Positions 1-12,644 of a stretch of 64,000 nt of DNA are shown piece by piece (position 1 is the first letter of the stretch; the number at the start of each line of letters is the position of its first letter). The DNA is taken from contig NC_134365.1 of assembly GCF_035582795.1 (NCBI RefSeq), positions 222,721,887 to 222,785,886 on the forward strand, read 5' to 3'. Made by a program: the position numbers and the translations under genes. The notes under the pieces were generated by a model. That model saw only the letters and a program-made list of their open reading frames with translations. It searched no databases and had not been told where the DNA came from. This stretch comes from Mycteria americana. Taxonomy: Eukaryota > Chordata > Aves > Ciconiiformes > Ciconiidae.

Positions 1-713
1 ATGTTTGCCCCATGCTGCACCAAACACGCAGGGTAAACACAGCCTGGGAATGCCACAGAGAAAGGCTCCTAATGGATCGCCCACACCTGGGATAAAATAC
101 GTCTTGTAGTGGAAGAAAAGCAGGAGCAAAGGGCTCACGTTGCTCAGATAACACAGCCCAGGTGGCAGTTTGTGCCGGAAATACCGGAAAGGGGAAGACG
201 GGCATCAGAAATAATCCACTTGCTGATCCTGTCCCACTTCATGGCCAGGCATTTCCACCGCCGGAGACGCAAGGAAGCTGAGGAGGACTCAGCTGAAAAA
301 CGGAGCCGTGTTCAGAGAGGTGCTGCACATTGCCCATGGTGATGAAACACAGCCAGGCGATTCCTTCAAGTGTAAACCTGACAGACAGAATGCAGGGCTG
401 AAAGCAGCAAAGCCCAAAGCAGCATAAGCCCGGGGGCTTGGAGCGAGCAGCTCCCAAGCAGCGACTGAGCCCTGTCCTGCACAGACCTCAGAATCCAGCG
501 GCAGCACCGACGACGCTGCTCAGCATTAGCCCCAGCGTGAAAACAGGACATTGAGCCTCTCCCAGGGAAGAGAGAGGAACAGAGGCTTCCCGGGAAGCCT
601 CTCTCACCCCTGGGCAGGCACACCACAGAGGCAGGGAATTAAGGGGAGAAAGGCACTGGGAGGGCCCAGCCAGCCTGTTGCAGGGTTCGTGTGGCATTTA
701 ACCAAATAACTAA
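1..713. other. No gene recognised
   Basis: I see no exon, RNA gene or recognisable repeat here. Short open frames occur on both strands but look like no known family and lack convincing splice or start context. Confidence 0.5.
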
Positions 714-718
714 ATAAC

Positions 719-1282
719 TGTCGTGGTTTAAGCCCAGCCGGCAACTGAGCACCATGCAGCCGCTTGCTCACTCCCCCCCACTGGGATGGGGGAGAGAATC
801 AGAAGGGTGAAAGTGAGAACACTCATGGGTTGAGATAAAGACAGTTTAATAGGGAAAGCAAAAGCCGCGCACGCAAGCAAAGCAAAGCGAGGAATTCATT
901 CCCTCCTTCCCATGGGCAGGCAGGGGTTCAGCCATCTCCAGGAAAGCAGGGCTCCATCAGGGGTAATGGTGACTTGGGAAGACAAACGCCATCACTCCGA
1001 ATGTGCCCCCTTCCTTCTTCTTCCCCAGCTTTCTATACTGAGCATGACGCCATATGGTATGGAATAGCCCTTTGGGCAGTTTGGATCAACTCTCCTGGCT
1101 GTGCCCCCTCCCAGCTTCTTCTGCACCCAGCAGAGCATGGGAAGCTGAAAAGTCCTTGGCCAGTGCAGCAACAACTAAAACATCTCTGTATTATCAACAC
1201 TGTTTTCAGCACAAATCCAAAACACAGCCCCATACCAGCCACTATAAAGAAAATTAACTCTGTCTCAGCTGAATCCAGGACA
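719..1282 (+). repeat. Solo LTR of an avian ERVL-like endogenous retrovirus
   Basis: The element runs from TGTCGTGGTTTAAGCCCAGC at its left edge to CCAGGACA at its right edge, so it has the TG...CA termini of an LTR. It is bracketed by a perfect 5 bp target-site duplication, ATAAC, at 714-718 and 1283-1287. The sequence type (the start, the ACTCATGGGTTGAGATAA segment, the TATGGTATGGAATA segment) is one I know from LTRs in many neoavian genomes. A 5 bp duplication fits ERVL-type integration. No internal retroviral sequence follows, so this is a solo LTR left by recombination between two LTRs. The strand follows the usual way this LTR is written and is not proved by a promoter or polyadenylation signal here. 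Confidence 0.85.
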
Positions 1283-1287
1283 ATAAC

Positions 1288-2859
1288 TAACTCACTGCTT
1301 TGTGCAGGAGCAGCAGAACGCCCTCTTTGCCTTGAGCCGCAGCGCAGCAGTGTGGGGGCAACACGAGCGGGACAACCTCCGAAACAGATGTGTGGGACCT
1401 GCAGAGCACAGCAGCCAGAGCATCACCCAGGCAGCGGCTGCCGGCAGCCCGCAGAGAGGAGCTGCCCCAGCACCTGGGCCGGGCACTGCACGCCACGGGC
1501 CCGCAGCATCCAGCACCACAGCCCACGCTCCCCCCGTGCCCGGGCAGGCTGGGGGCAGCCCGAGACAAGGACTTTTCTGTGCATTTTACATTTGCATGCC
1601 ATCTGACCGGTGGCTTCTCTGGGGCCAAGGACTCCCCATGCTGTGCTGGTGCCATGTCCAGGGCGTGGGGGTCCTGATGGGGAAATCCTCTCCCAAAACC
1701 ACCAGCGCTCTGCGGGGGGGCACAGCGGGCGCGACGCCAGCACGGCAGCACATCAGATCCCTACAAAAACAAGGGTTTGGGAGAGGCATCACTTGCTCTT
1801 GTTTGGAGTGCATTCAATCAAGAAGAGGTTTCACTTCCTTATATTAAGAATTTATTTTCTGATCCAAACATAAAAAATACCTAAGACTTAATAAGGGCAA
1901 AATACGTATCCTAAGATAGGAAGTAATTGCTATTAACAGCATCATTATCACTGCGGAGCTATCCCTCAGCAAAGCTTGAGTTCAATAAAAGCGCACAGGC
2001 ATTGACACCTTCAAAGCAACAGGGATTTACCAGCCTTTCAGATGATACCAGCAGCTGAAATCTCCAGCCACGGCTCATTGCTTTCTGCAGACTGATCCTC
2101 CTTGTTCTTTGTTATGATATCTGGCAATACAAAGGTTTGAATCCATTTATATGGACAAAGCATTCCTTCCACGCAGTTAATTTTAGCAACCCGTTTCCCA
2201 TTGTCATTGCCCAAACTGATTCCAGTAAAATGGCAAAAACATCCCTCATCAATGAGGATGTCACGTTCTGGTGTCCTTCTGTTCTCCACAGGGCTGGGCG
2301 AGTGCCACGCTCACGCTCTGCGCTGGCAACCTTGCCCGCGCTGTACACTGCAGGCTCAGGCTCAGTCTAGCATCCTCCAAAGCATGGTCCCACATGGACG
2401 GTCCAACACCATCCAGCAGATCGTTTGGCCACTGCTTCCCAATTCAAGGGTTTGAGAAATGCTTCCCGGGGCATGACAGGACAGACACAGAGAAACTGCC
2501 CCAAGGCAGAGGGAAATCCTGTGAAAAAGCAGTGCATTTCCATATCACAGGAGACTAAGTCAATCGTGCTACAGGATGCGGCAGGACACAGTCACAGAGC
2601 CAGGACCACCTGGAACAGCAGGGCTGGGGATGGAAAACGTGCCAGCAGGACAGGCTGGAGGGTAGGAGAGATGCTCCCTCCCTCGCCCTGCAGACCCAGA
2701 GGGCTGTGCCTCATATTTCTCTGCAGTCGCTGCTTGCTGAGATTGTCCTTCTCTGCCCGCCATCAGGAGCCTCATCCCTGCCTTGGAGACCCCTTAACGA
2801 CAAGGATAATTTGCGTGGGTGATCCTTGGCCTTGGAGCCCTGCAGAGCCCAGACACGAG
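1288..2859. other. No gene recognised
   Basis: This is mixed-composition sequence. An 83-codon open frame on the minus strand (2038-2289) is ordinary in composition, but I cannot assign it to a family and it has no visible gene context, so it is not called as a gene. Confidence 0.45.
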
Positions 2860-3797
2860 GGCCGCAGGCTGCGCAGCCTGGAGACGGCGCACATCACTGT
2901 TTCACCAATCTCTTTGGTTTTCACTCCGTAAGCGATGGGGTTCAGCACGGGGGAACAGCCACATCGACATTGTTCAGGAGAGCGCGCGTGTGGTGGGGAT
3001 GCTGTGACCACCAAACTGGTGGGTGAAGAAGGAGAAAACACCGGTGTTTCTACAACAATGTGTAGAACATCGAAATGATGCCGCAGTAGAAGCCCCGGTG
3101 CTGATCGCCCAGAGATGGGCACCTGCGGGGGCTGGAAGACCCTGAGAATCAGTCTGCAAGAGACGGCGATAATCCCTGCTGGCAGCAGCGCGACTGCACA
3201 TGCGACATTGGCTTCTCCGTTTGCATGGGCCAGCCCAGCAACGCCCAACGCTCGCAGCAGGAACGAGGGATAATGCGGCTTCGGCAGCACGGCAGCCACC
3301 TCTGAAGCAGAAAAACGAAGGTGAGGACAATGCAGAGGCTGCTGGCAAAGCTGCCAGCTCTATCTCTGGGGGATTGAGTGGGTCAATAAAGACATGTATC
3401 TCTGGGGATTGCAGATGGTAATGTCCCGATCAAAAGCCATGGGCAGCAGAATAGCTGACTCAGCAACAAAAGTGAAATGAAGAAGAAGCACCTGGGGAAG
3501 GCAGGCACCGAAAGAAATGTCCCTCACCCTGACCCAGAAAACAGCTAACGTCCTGGGCACCGTGGAGGTCGGTAACAGCAACTCAGCTACTGCTAACGCA
3601 GAAAGGAAAAGGTACATCAGCTTGGGGAGGCTTTGCTATCTTGATGTGATAAAGAGCAAGATGAAGCTGCCTAGAAGTGTAATAATATACACGGAAAAGA
3701 AGGGGAGAGAAGTCCAGAGGTGAGACCTCTCCATGCCTGGGAGTCAAACAAGGATGAACATTCTGGGTCCAAAGCTGGTGTGACTGACAGGTGCCAT
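2860..3797 (-). pseudogene. Class I (OR51/52-like) olfactory receptor pseudogene
   Basis: Read on the minus strand from a candidate ATG at 3797, this shows the layout of a single-exon seven-transmembrane odorant receptor. The N-terminal region contains FILV, a stop codon, then LPGMERSHLW, the counterpart of the FILVGIPGLE-type motif of class I receptors. TM2 begins with MYLFLSALAV at 3617. The end of TM3 is MAFDRDITICNP (about 3440-3405), the degenerate form of the MAFDRYVAIC signature. TM7 ends with PVLNPIAYGVKTKEI at about 2908-2952. The approximately 310-codon span matches the family. In-frame stops lie after FILV, before the TM2 start and just after the IPQR segment, and the reading frame changes between the TM3 and TM7 parts. 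It is therefore non-functional. The class I assignment rests on the PGMERSHLW and VKTKEI motifs. No second receptor was seen in the window. Confidence 0.85.
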
Positions 3798-6700
3798 AGG
3801 GGTCTTTGATATTCTGTTTAAAAACACCTAAAAAATAAAGTACGGCATAAGAGAAACCACAAATCCCAGCAGAGCTCAGCAGCGTTCACTGGGGGTGAGC
3901 TCCTGTCTCTGCTGGACCCAGCGTGAGTTTGTGTTCACACCAGAAGCCCGTCGTGATGTGAAGTATCAAGAGAGACTGTGCAGAGCTGGACCCTGGACTG
4001 ATTTCATACAGCGGCTTTTCTGCCCCTCGGTCTTCACATCGATGAGGGAGGGGGAGCTGGAAGCTGCTGACTCCATTCCAGGTCACTGGTTTCTGATGGA
4101 GAAAACCAGAAACCTGAGGGTTAGTCTTTCTGTTTGCCCAAGCGGATTAACTCCAGGAGAAGTGACGCTGGTGAGGAGTTGGGCTGCACTGGCAGTCCTC
4201 AGCGGGGTTTCTCCGGCCCCGAAGACGAGAGTTAGCCGGCACCGAGGGCTCCCGAGGGCTGCCCGGGGGAGCTGCAGGCGGGCGAGCACCCGACCACCCC
4301 CGTCCCAAAGCATCGCCTGGGACCAAACCCGGCCGGCAGACCAGGAGCAGAGGAAAGGCGACCAGGTTCGATCCTCCGGCAGAGGAAGGAGCAGAAGCCT
4401 CTGGGCTCCCTGTGACCCCAGGAAGGGAGGAGACGCAGCGATGCTTGCACAGGCGCTTAGATTAGGCAAGAGGAAAGAGGGGGAGGAAATTCAGCAACAG
4501 CCCAGCCTGCAGCGTGGATGTCGGCGCTGCAGCAGCAACGTTCAGGGCAACAAACACAAATGGGAAGGGGGCATTTAAGCCTGCCCTTAGGCAGAGCCCG
4601 CTTGGGTGCAGGCGACCCAGCTCGTGGAGCAGAGATCGTCCCCTGTTCAAGCCCGGCCGATGAAATCCAGTGGTTCGCCGCGGTCAAAATCTCCCGGAGC
4701 TTCCTGTGCTTCCATGTTCCAGCTCAGGAGGAGCTGGAGGCCTCTGGGGTCCATCCTGCTGAGCTGGGGGCTGAAACCACGGCTCACCACTGCCGGTCCC
4801 CTTCCAGACCGGGCTGGGAGCGGGCCTTGGGACCAGCTCACTGACAGGGACGTTTTCACCTGACTGCGTCCTCCCCTCAGCCGTGTCCTGCATCCCCTGA
4901 AAGCTGCAATTAGCCAAGCCTTACACACGATATGTCACGTTCTGCAGGATATTTGATGTCCACCTCAGGAGCTGGGACCTGCCTAAAACATGCGCCTGCA
5001 CTTTCCTATCGCTAGAACGTGCAGTATGAGGTCTCCGTCCTAGTGCTGCATCTGCCACCTCCACCAAACCCCAGCACTCACCCCCCGTTCTGCTACAGAG
5101 CATGGCAGCGTCCCCATTGCCTCGTGGATTCACAGCCCCCCGGTTATGGGGGAGATGGCTCAGAGTCCGTCGTGCCGTGGCAATAAGGAGCAGCCCTGGA
5201 GCCAAGAGCTGAACAAGGGGACTCGCCAGCCCTTGCCTGGACCAGGAACGAGCAGCTGCTGTGGGTGATCGTGGTGGAAGATTTGCAGTGGTGATGTCTA
5301 AGACCTCAGCACATTTATGCTGCAGGTCCCAGGAGGATGCTTAGGGCCAAGAGGAGCCGCAGGGCTCTGGTCCTCTGGTGCTTCCAGATTCAGGCCATTA
5401 AATGCAAATCTGCCAATTAACAGTATAGGTGGTGGAAGCAAACCCATTTGCAAATCCAAACGAGCAGGGGAGAGTGCAGAGTGGAGAAAACCCGTACAAA
5501 CTATAAATAATACTTTTGGAGTAGTAAGTGCTTGCCGTGCGGGGGAAAGGCAGCATCCTGCAGGCGGGAGCTGGCAGAATTTAGTGGGTCAGACAGAGCA
5601 CGGTAGAAATGAGACATTTTGCTTTGCTTTCATCACATCAGAAATAGCTGCTTGTCTTGGAGCTGTAGCCGTCTTTCTCCATCCATCACTCATAACAGCT
5701 GAGGCAGCCCGTTCGGAGAGAGGCGGGAGGGTCATCAAACCCCGTGAACTTCTTACAAATCTAATGCCATCTGGTATTTTTCATTATGCAATGATCATGG
5801 TTACATTAATATGCAAGATGTAGGAGTGTTTAGACCTTGTGGCTGCTGAGAAAAATACTTTTTCTTTGCCCTCCTGTTTTTGATCTTGAGTGTGTATTTG
5901 GCTTGCATTTCAAGCTGTGTTCTCCTTTTTGCCAGCATTTTCTGGGATGCAGATTTTTTGGTTCCCGGCTCAGGCAGAGCCTCTCACTCCCTCAGCCCGA
6001 CTGACCGGTCCCTCTTGCTTTGGCAGATCCCCACCCGAGCTCTCCGTGCCACACAACGCAGAGGGTTCATGGTGACACTTCATGGGGGAACAGAGCGAAG
6101 TGGAAGCAGCGTCCAGGCACGGCGGTGGGGTAGGACGATGAGCTGCAGACCTGCATGGCTGCCACGCAGCAAGGCAGCTGCAGAGCCACTTGCAGGTAAG
6201 CCCTCGTCCAGATGGGTGCCAGGACGGGTGCCCAGAGACCGAGCTCTCCCTCCCCCGGGCACGGTGCCTGCCTGCAGCATAATTCAAGGGGAGAAGCACC
6301 ACTGCTCCAAGAAGTAGAGCCTTTATCTGCCCAGCTCGTGCGCCAACAGCAACACCAAAGCTCCACCGCTGCGGCCAGCTGCCGTCACACCTCCGGGGTG
6401 GGCAGAGCTTGATGGACCACCCTCTTCCCCGACATACCACAAACGAGCAAGGACCTGTGCAGAGTTTGGACTCTGATGTGAAATCAAGCCTCGGGCACAT
6501 GCAATGACCTAGATGTAGTCCCAAAGTTAATATCTTGCTCTTGGTCCTCAACAACCCTCTTAAACAATAGCCCTGCTGCTAACAGGCTGACTTCAGCAGA
6601 CCCGTCACATCTACCAATGTGCTCACAACCTGCCTGAGCCCATCCCTGACTGTGTCCCAGAAAAGGAGCCAGCCCCTTCCCCTCCCAGCAGGCACCACAG

Positions 6701-9700
6701 ATGGGACGGGGAGCCGAGTCACTCATTTTGTGTCAATGAGCCAAAAGAGCATCTCCCAGAGCACGAGCCGACGTGTGAGAGGACAACGCGCCACGATGGG
6801 GTGACGGTGGGGGCTGAATGCCGCAGTGACGGCAGGAGGGGACCACTGAGGGCCGAGAGCCCTCCCCGCACCGCTGCGATTTGTGCACGCAGGGGAGGGG
6901 GATGCTTCAGGAACCCGAGCAGGGCAGGTCCAGCTCCCCACACAGGGGTGTCCCATCGCTTCAGTGTCTGCCAGCATTCCCCACGCAGCGGCTGCATCTC
7001 CAAGGGGGTACCACCAGCATCCAGCCCCAGCTGTTGCCATACGCTAACACCTACCGTCTCCAGGGATCACTTGGGAGAGCTGGGAGTATTTAAAGACTTC
7101 GTTCCTGAGGAAACAGATCTTCTGACTATTGACAGCTTCACTGGAATGGATGCAGCTGGAATTAATCAATTCACAGATTAAGTGGAGAAAGGACTTTTTA
7201 GTCCCCCAGCTGCTCCTTCCTGTGCACCCCCAGGATGAGAAGTTCTCTAAAAGGCATGATTCAGTCCAGCTTCTGGAAGAAAGGTATCCAGCCTCGTTTA
7301 AAGAGGGGTCCAGGCGATTGCCTCCCAATAATCTGCAACCCTGAAATCTGAAAGCACCGTCCAAGGCCCTTGAAATCTCCACATGCCGCATTCCTGCCCC
7401 TAAGAAGAGAGGACCCAGCAGCTCATCGCGGACCTTCACAGCATCTCCAGGGTCAGTGTCTCCAAGCTGGGTTTGCAGAGGGGAAGCTGGGGCACAGAAC
7501 AAAGGTGTGATTTCTTCTGCCTTCACAACTTCTCATTTCCAGCCTTCCAGGGGCAGTGGGGGTGTGGGGGTGTCTGTCAGAGAGAGAGGAGAACCCCCCA
7601 TGCACAGAGGGGACTTGCTTTCTGTGTCCAGTGCACCTTAGTACAGTGCTGAGGGGCTGTAAAGGTCTATACGTACGGCCGCAGCAAGACGAGGGCAACG
7701 ATGAGAAAATCCCATAGGGAAAGTCTCATGGCATGCAGCCGCATGTGAAATGCTACCTCAGCTTGTGCTGAATTAACGATAGCAAATATTTTCACAGCAT
7801 ACATAAAATGGCAAAGAATTACATATAATTACATGCATATGACTCACACTAAAAGTGAAAGCCCTTCTTATCTGCCAGACGCAGGCGAAGGGCAGCAGCT
7901 TCCCAGAAGTCGGATAACCAGCAATTCCACCACTGAAACCACCTCAGCCCGTTTCTGGAGGCCCCCGAGCTCCTGGCTGCTCCTTGCTGAGGGTGGGGGC
8001 TCCCGGCCTGGCGCATGCCCCCAGGACGTGGACGCAGCAAGGGCTGTGGCGGCCGGAGCAGGAGCGAGGACGGTGAAATACGCCCGCAGCACGGGATGAT
8101 GCCAGCGTGGGATGATGCTGCGGGCACGGAGGGCTTCGAGCTGCATCTCCCCGGTGGGAGGATCTGCACATACAAGGGTCCCAAAAGCAGAGCACTCAGC
8201 CGGCTGTGAGGAGGGGGTTGCTAAGCCGGCGGCATCGCTGGCTGCTGCACCCACCAGGCAGAGCAAGGCACCCGGGTGCTGCGGCATCACGGAGCACGTA
8301 GCATGGCCCCGCGCCTGGGGGTGCCGACGGGCAGGAGCGGTTGGGTGCTGAGGCTGCGAAACAGCTGATGTGGTGAACAGCAGATGTGGGGTGAAGGAAG
8401 ACCACGCAGGTGAGACAAGCAGGGACAGGGCTCCTGGGGCTCAACCAGAAGATGCACCACGCCCTGGGCACCGCAGCAGCGTGGAGGGGAAGGCGAACGT
8501 GCCATCAGGGTGTCTTCACCCCATTGCAAGAAGGAGAAACAGCCAGGGGTCCCGGAGACAGGATAGGTGCGTGGCACAGATGGGGACGGAGACCCCAGCG
8601 AGCTGCCCCCCTCGACGGGGCGGCAGCCAGGACTCTGGGGCTGGTGTGGGACAGGGCTGATCTGGAGGCTTGCCGGGAGAATGGACATAAAACCTCTCGT
8701 CAGGTTTATGGGCAGGGGCTGATGTACCCCAGAGGAGCACGTATGGCATCCATAGGGCCTCCTGTGGGGACCACACTGGTTTTCTCTGTGCTACTCTCAG
8801 GACCAGGTTGTAGCTCCAGGCTGGGCTCCAGGCTCCCCGTGCTGTCCGCTCACAGCAGAACTTGAGGCTTGTGGACCTTCCTGCCAAGGCTCATTTTTTT
8901 AAAAATCCATCCTCATCGCTGCCTGAGCAAACCAGAAATCTCAGCTTGACGCTGGGCATATGCAGAGCAGCCAGTAAAGACAAGCAAGCCTTTTTTAATT
9001 ATTACTTACAAGCTGAATATATTTGCTGCTCCTTGCTGTGCGACACGGCACCCCCCACAATGCCCGCTGAGCAGAGGTAATTTTCCGAGCACATCTGCAT
9101 TTTGAGAAGATTCTTTCACGTGCCCTGCTCCTCGGAGTGGGAGAGCACTTCCTGGCAGTCCTGATAGCATCCTCCCCAGTGCAAGCAGAGGCCACAGTGG
9201 TGGGGCTAATGACATTAGAGCTGTAAGTTTTTGTTTTAAGAGTGTTTCTCTTCCATGCCCTTTAAAAGCCCCAGCTACCTTCCCACTAGGTAGCGTTTGC
9301 CAGAACATTTTGGCAACAGCTCCTCTTTGCAGATTTAGCACCCGGCATCTCCAGCCCCTTGCACCTCCCTCCCAGCAGCCCCCGACAGCCAGCTCGGCTC
9401 ACCCCCCTTCTTCCGTCCCCACGCCTGGCTGTGCCTGAGTGTCCCAGGGGCCTGCCTGCCCTGTTCAAGACCAAAACGCTCGTTTCTCTTGCAGGTTGTG
9501 CTGGCACATCCATTACTCTGTGTATGATCCTATAGGGACCCTGCAAAAGCATCAGTCCCTGCCCTCCCTCTCCCAAAGCAGGAGACAAACCGTCCGCGCA
9601 AGGCTGGAGATGTGCAAGCCAGATGGTGCAAGGCAAACTGGCTGGCAAAATCATGGGAAGAAAGGGAGCGAGGGAGACTTTCACTGACCGTGGGTGATGC

Positions 9701-12373
9701 CACACCATGGGACAGGGCTGGAAAGCAACAGCCCAGGCCAGCGCACAGCAACAGCCCAGCTACGTAACTGCTCTGAACAGACGTCCAGAGAGGTATGTAA
9801 AATTGCACTGGCCTGGGGAGCTGTGTCGGTGCCTGGCAAGGGCTTACAGCCTTGACCACTTCGTCTGCCTGGTGGGACTGTGCCTCGCAGACCCCTCACT
9901 TTGCCTTTGCCATCAAACCCAGCCTGTGGCCACTCTGCACAGGAGGAGAGCACCGAATCCCACCACCCCGGGGGCACCGACTACAGCCCTGGCAGATCAA
10001 CAGCCTCAGAAACGACCTCTCCGTCTGGCCGGGCTGCACGCCTGTCACATCCTGGCTACATTTCTCACGGATATGTCCCGAAGTGAGGTTTCTCCCTATG
10101 ACATGGCAAATCCAAATCTCCCCGCACCCCTGCTCTGCTGCCAGGCTCTGAGGTCTGAAATGCAGCACAAGAAGCAAGGGTCTCCTTCCCAGGCGCTCGC
10201 CCAGCCCTGCATAGCTTAACTGCCTTTCATATGCTATTATTTAATTTAAAATTTATTTCTAGCTGCAGGCTGGCTTTTTCTCCTCTTGCCTTTTGTAAAT
10301 ACTGTGCTAAAACTCCAACTCAGAAACTTATTGACTGCACATACGTCCCGGTGGACTCGGCGTCCAGGCTTGGGTGACATCTGCATCCACCCACGGCACA
10401 GCCCAGGCAGCGCACGCAGCAGTTCAGCCCCAACCGCCTTCCCCAGGGAACTTCCAGCCCGGCACACAGGGTGCCCGTAGCGGGGAGCGATGCCGGCACC
10501 GCCGGCACCTGCAGGAGACCTGTCCCTGCGGCAGCTCTGGCTGGAAAACGCCCTCTCCCCTCCTTAGTGCCGCTGCAGATTTCACACTGCGGTGACCGAC
10601 GCTTGCACCAGCCCTGTACGTGCAGGCACTGCCAGGGCCATGCTTTAAATAAGCATTTTCAATAGTCAAGTCTTTTCATTAGTTAATTCATCATTTTAAA
10701 ACTTGCTCACTCCAACACAACATTTACTTGTTTTTTGTTTCAAATGGCATTTTTTTCAATTTGTTCTGAGAGTTTAAAATGTCACTGATTTTAGGTGCTT
10801 TTGCTGTAATTATTTCTGGTGCTGGCTGTAAGCACCACTTGTTTTCATTTTCATTGAAACTTGTTTGCACTTCTTTAAAGAGCTTAATCACAGCACATTA
10901 TTGTTCTGGGGTTTGTTTTTATTTTTGCATTTTTCATTTTCTTCTGTTATCTGATTTTTCCCTCCCAAGACTTACTGTTCCTTTTCTACTTCATTATTCC
11001 TGCTAATTTACAGTCAGTCTGCGTAGCTGAGGGTGGCGCAGAGGAGGAACAATCCTGGGGAACTGCAGAGGGATCCTGCAAAACAGCAAGCTCTGAAATT
11101 GCAGATGAAAGTCTATCTATCTGCATCAATGTGCTGTGACACACATGAGGGAGAACAGCCCCAAATTCACGTGCAAAACCTAGCTCTACTCTTCCAGCCT
11201 CGGGGTTTGCCCCGCCGGGCTCCCCATCCTTTTGCACAGCTCCATGCCCTCCTCGTGTGGGCGTCCTTGGGGGGTAAATGGAGGGTGCTGCGGCCAGGCG
11301 TGCCAGGGAGCGCAGAGGGCTGCATGCACCGCTGCCGGGGACACCGGCCCGTGCTGTCCTTCTTGGGACGCGGGGACAATCCTGCATCCTCAGGGAGGAG
11401 GCACCAGCCCCGCACCGGGATTCAGAGCTGCGAACGCTCACGCCAAGGCGTGGGGCAGGGTCCCACCCAGCAATGGTGTACCAAACCCCTCCTGCCCCGC
11501 GCAGGGTACAGGCACGGTTTCCCAGGCGTGGGCTCCATCGATGGCTGGATGTGGCCCCACGGACCAGTGGCACAGGGCTTGCGTGGCACATCCTGCGAGG
11601 CAGCCGACCCCAGACCCGCGGCACTCCTCTCCGGAGAGCCCACGGATGCCGAGGCTCTTACGGAGGGGCACAGGGACAGGACACGAGGCAGTGAGCAGCA
11701 GCAGGGGAAATTTCCATGAGAGACTGGGGAAAATATTTTCATCACAAGGGTGGTCAAGCAGTAATCCCTGCAATTAATGTAATCCCAGACCTGGGCTGGG
11801 ATTTCCAGTAGGAAAGCAGGTCTTACCAGTGAGCCCAGCACAGCCTGGAAACCTGCAGAGAGCAAATTGTCGCTGACGCACGCTGTGAATGAAAAGCCTG
11901 GAGCACGGGCTTGGGACCATGGTCTCCACTGGCAACCCTGCACCTTGGTGAATGCATGGGCTGCAAGCAGCTCAGGAAGCGCCCAGAGCTGGGAACAGCC
12001 TGGGAGAAGCATCACACATTTGCCACCTTCATGCTCTTCCCTCGGGGTCCACGTCCAGCAGAGTACAGGGCTGGAAAGACCCTTGGCCTGAGCCAACATG
12101 CTCCATCATATGATCTGATAAGAAGTGGAGGAGTTCATAGGGACCTCTGTAAACCTTGTCCCCATCTTGAAGCACCGTGTCGAGTCGCTGCTCCCTGGCA
12201 CGGTGGTAGCTGTGGGGTACAGGTGGGTACCAACAGCAGCAATCCTCCTCCCACGTATGCGCCTCTCCCACGTATATATCAGGGTGGCAGAGCCCAGTGG
12301 GGCTTCTCAGGACATCACCCTTGAAGGGACAAGAGCTGCACCTGCAGCACCAGGGCCCAGAGAGCAGGCACCA
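3798..12373. other. 8.6 kb without a recognisable gene
   Basis: No exon, RNA gene or familiar transposon could be supported in this long stretch. Open frames are short and overlap on both strands, as expected of GC-rich non-coding DNA. An AT-rich, T-biased block lies at about 10630-11010. Degraded repeats or distal regulatory elements could be present but are not visible by eye. Confidence 0.5.
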
Positions 12374-12644
12374 TGGTTTGGTTCCCTCCTCTGCACCTCT
12401 ATTAAGCAATGCTCTATTTTATTTTTCACCATTTCCAGCCCTTCACTAGAGGACACTCAGTTTCCACACTTTCGCTCCTAAACCCGCAGTCATTTCTTCT
12501 GCCAGTGCTGGTGTTGCTCCACACGTCAGTGTTAAGCTCAGCCCTCATGACCCTCCTTGTACTTTTACAGCTTATCTGAAGTCTGCATGGGCTTCCTTTC
12601 TCTCCGTTCCTAGTGACGGGGGAGAGGGCACCAGCTTCTCCGCG
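12374..12644 (-). repeat. Left arm of a ~270 bp inverted duplication
   Basis: This segment is the reverse complement, at clearly over 90% identity by eye, of 14131-14399. Similarity starts abruptly at the TGGTTTGGTTCCCTC side and ends at CTTCTCCGCG. In the opposite orientation it carries an AATAAAATAG motif about 50 bp from one end, which could be a polyadenylation signal of an LTR or other retroelement. I cannot name the family. It is either two copies of one interspersed repeat in opposite orientation or a local inverted duplication. Confidence 0.85.

Noticed and set aside
2038-2289. 83-codon minus-strand frame with normal-looking amino acid composition
   Set aside because: No recognisable family, promoter or splice context. 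An overlapping frame on the same strand also reads without stops, so chance is likely.
4355-4380. GGTTCGATCC resembling a tRNA T-loop
   Set aside because: No A-box, anticodon stem or acceptor stem could be folded around it.
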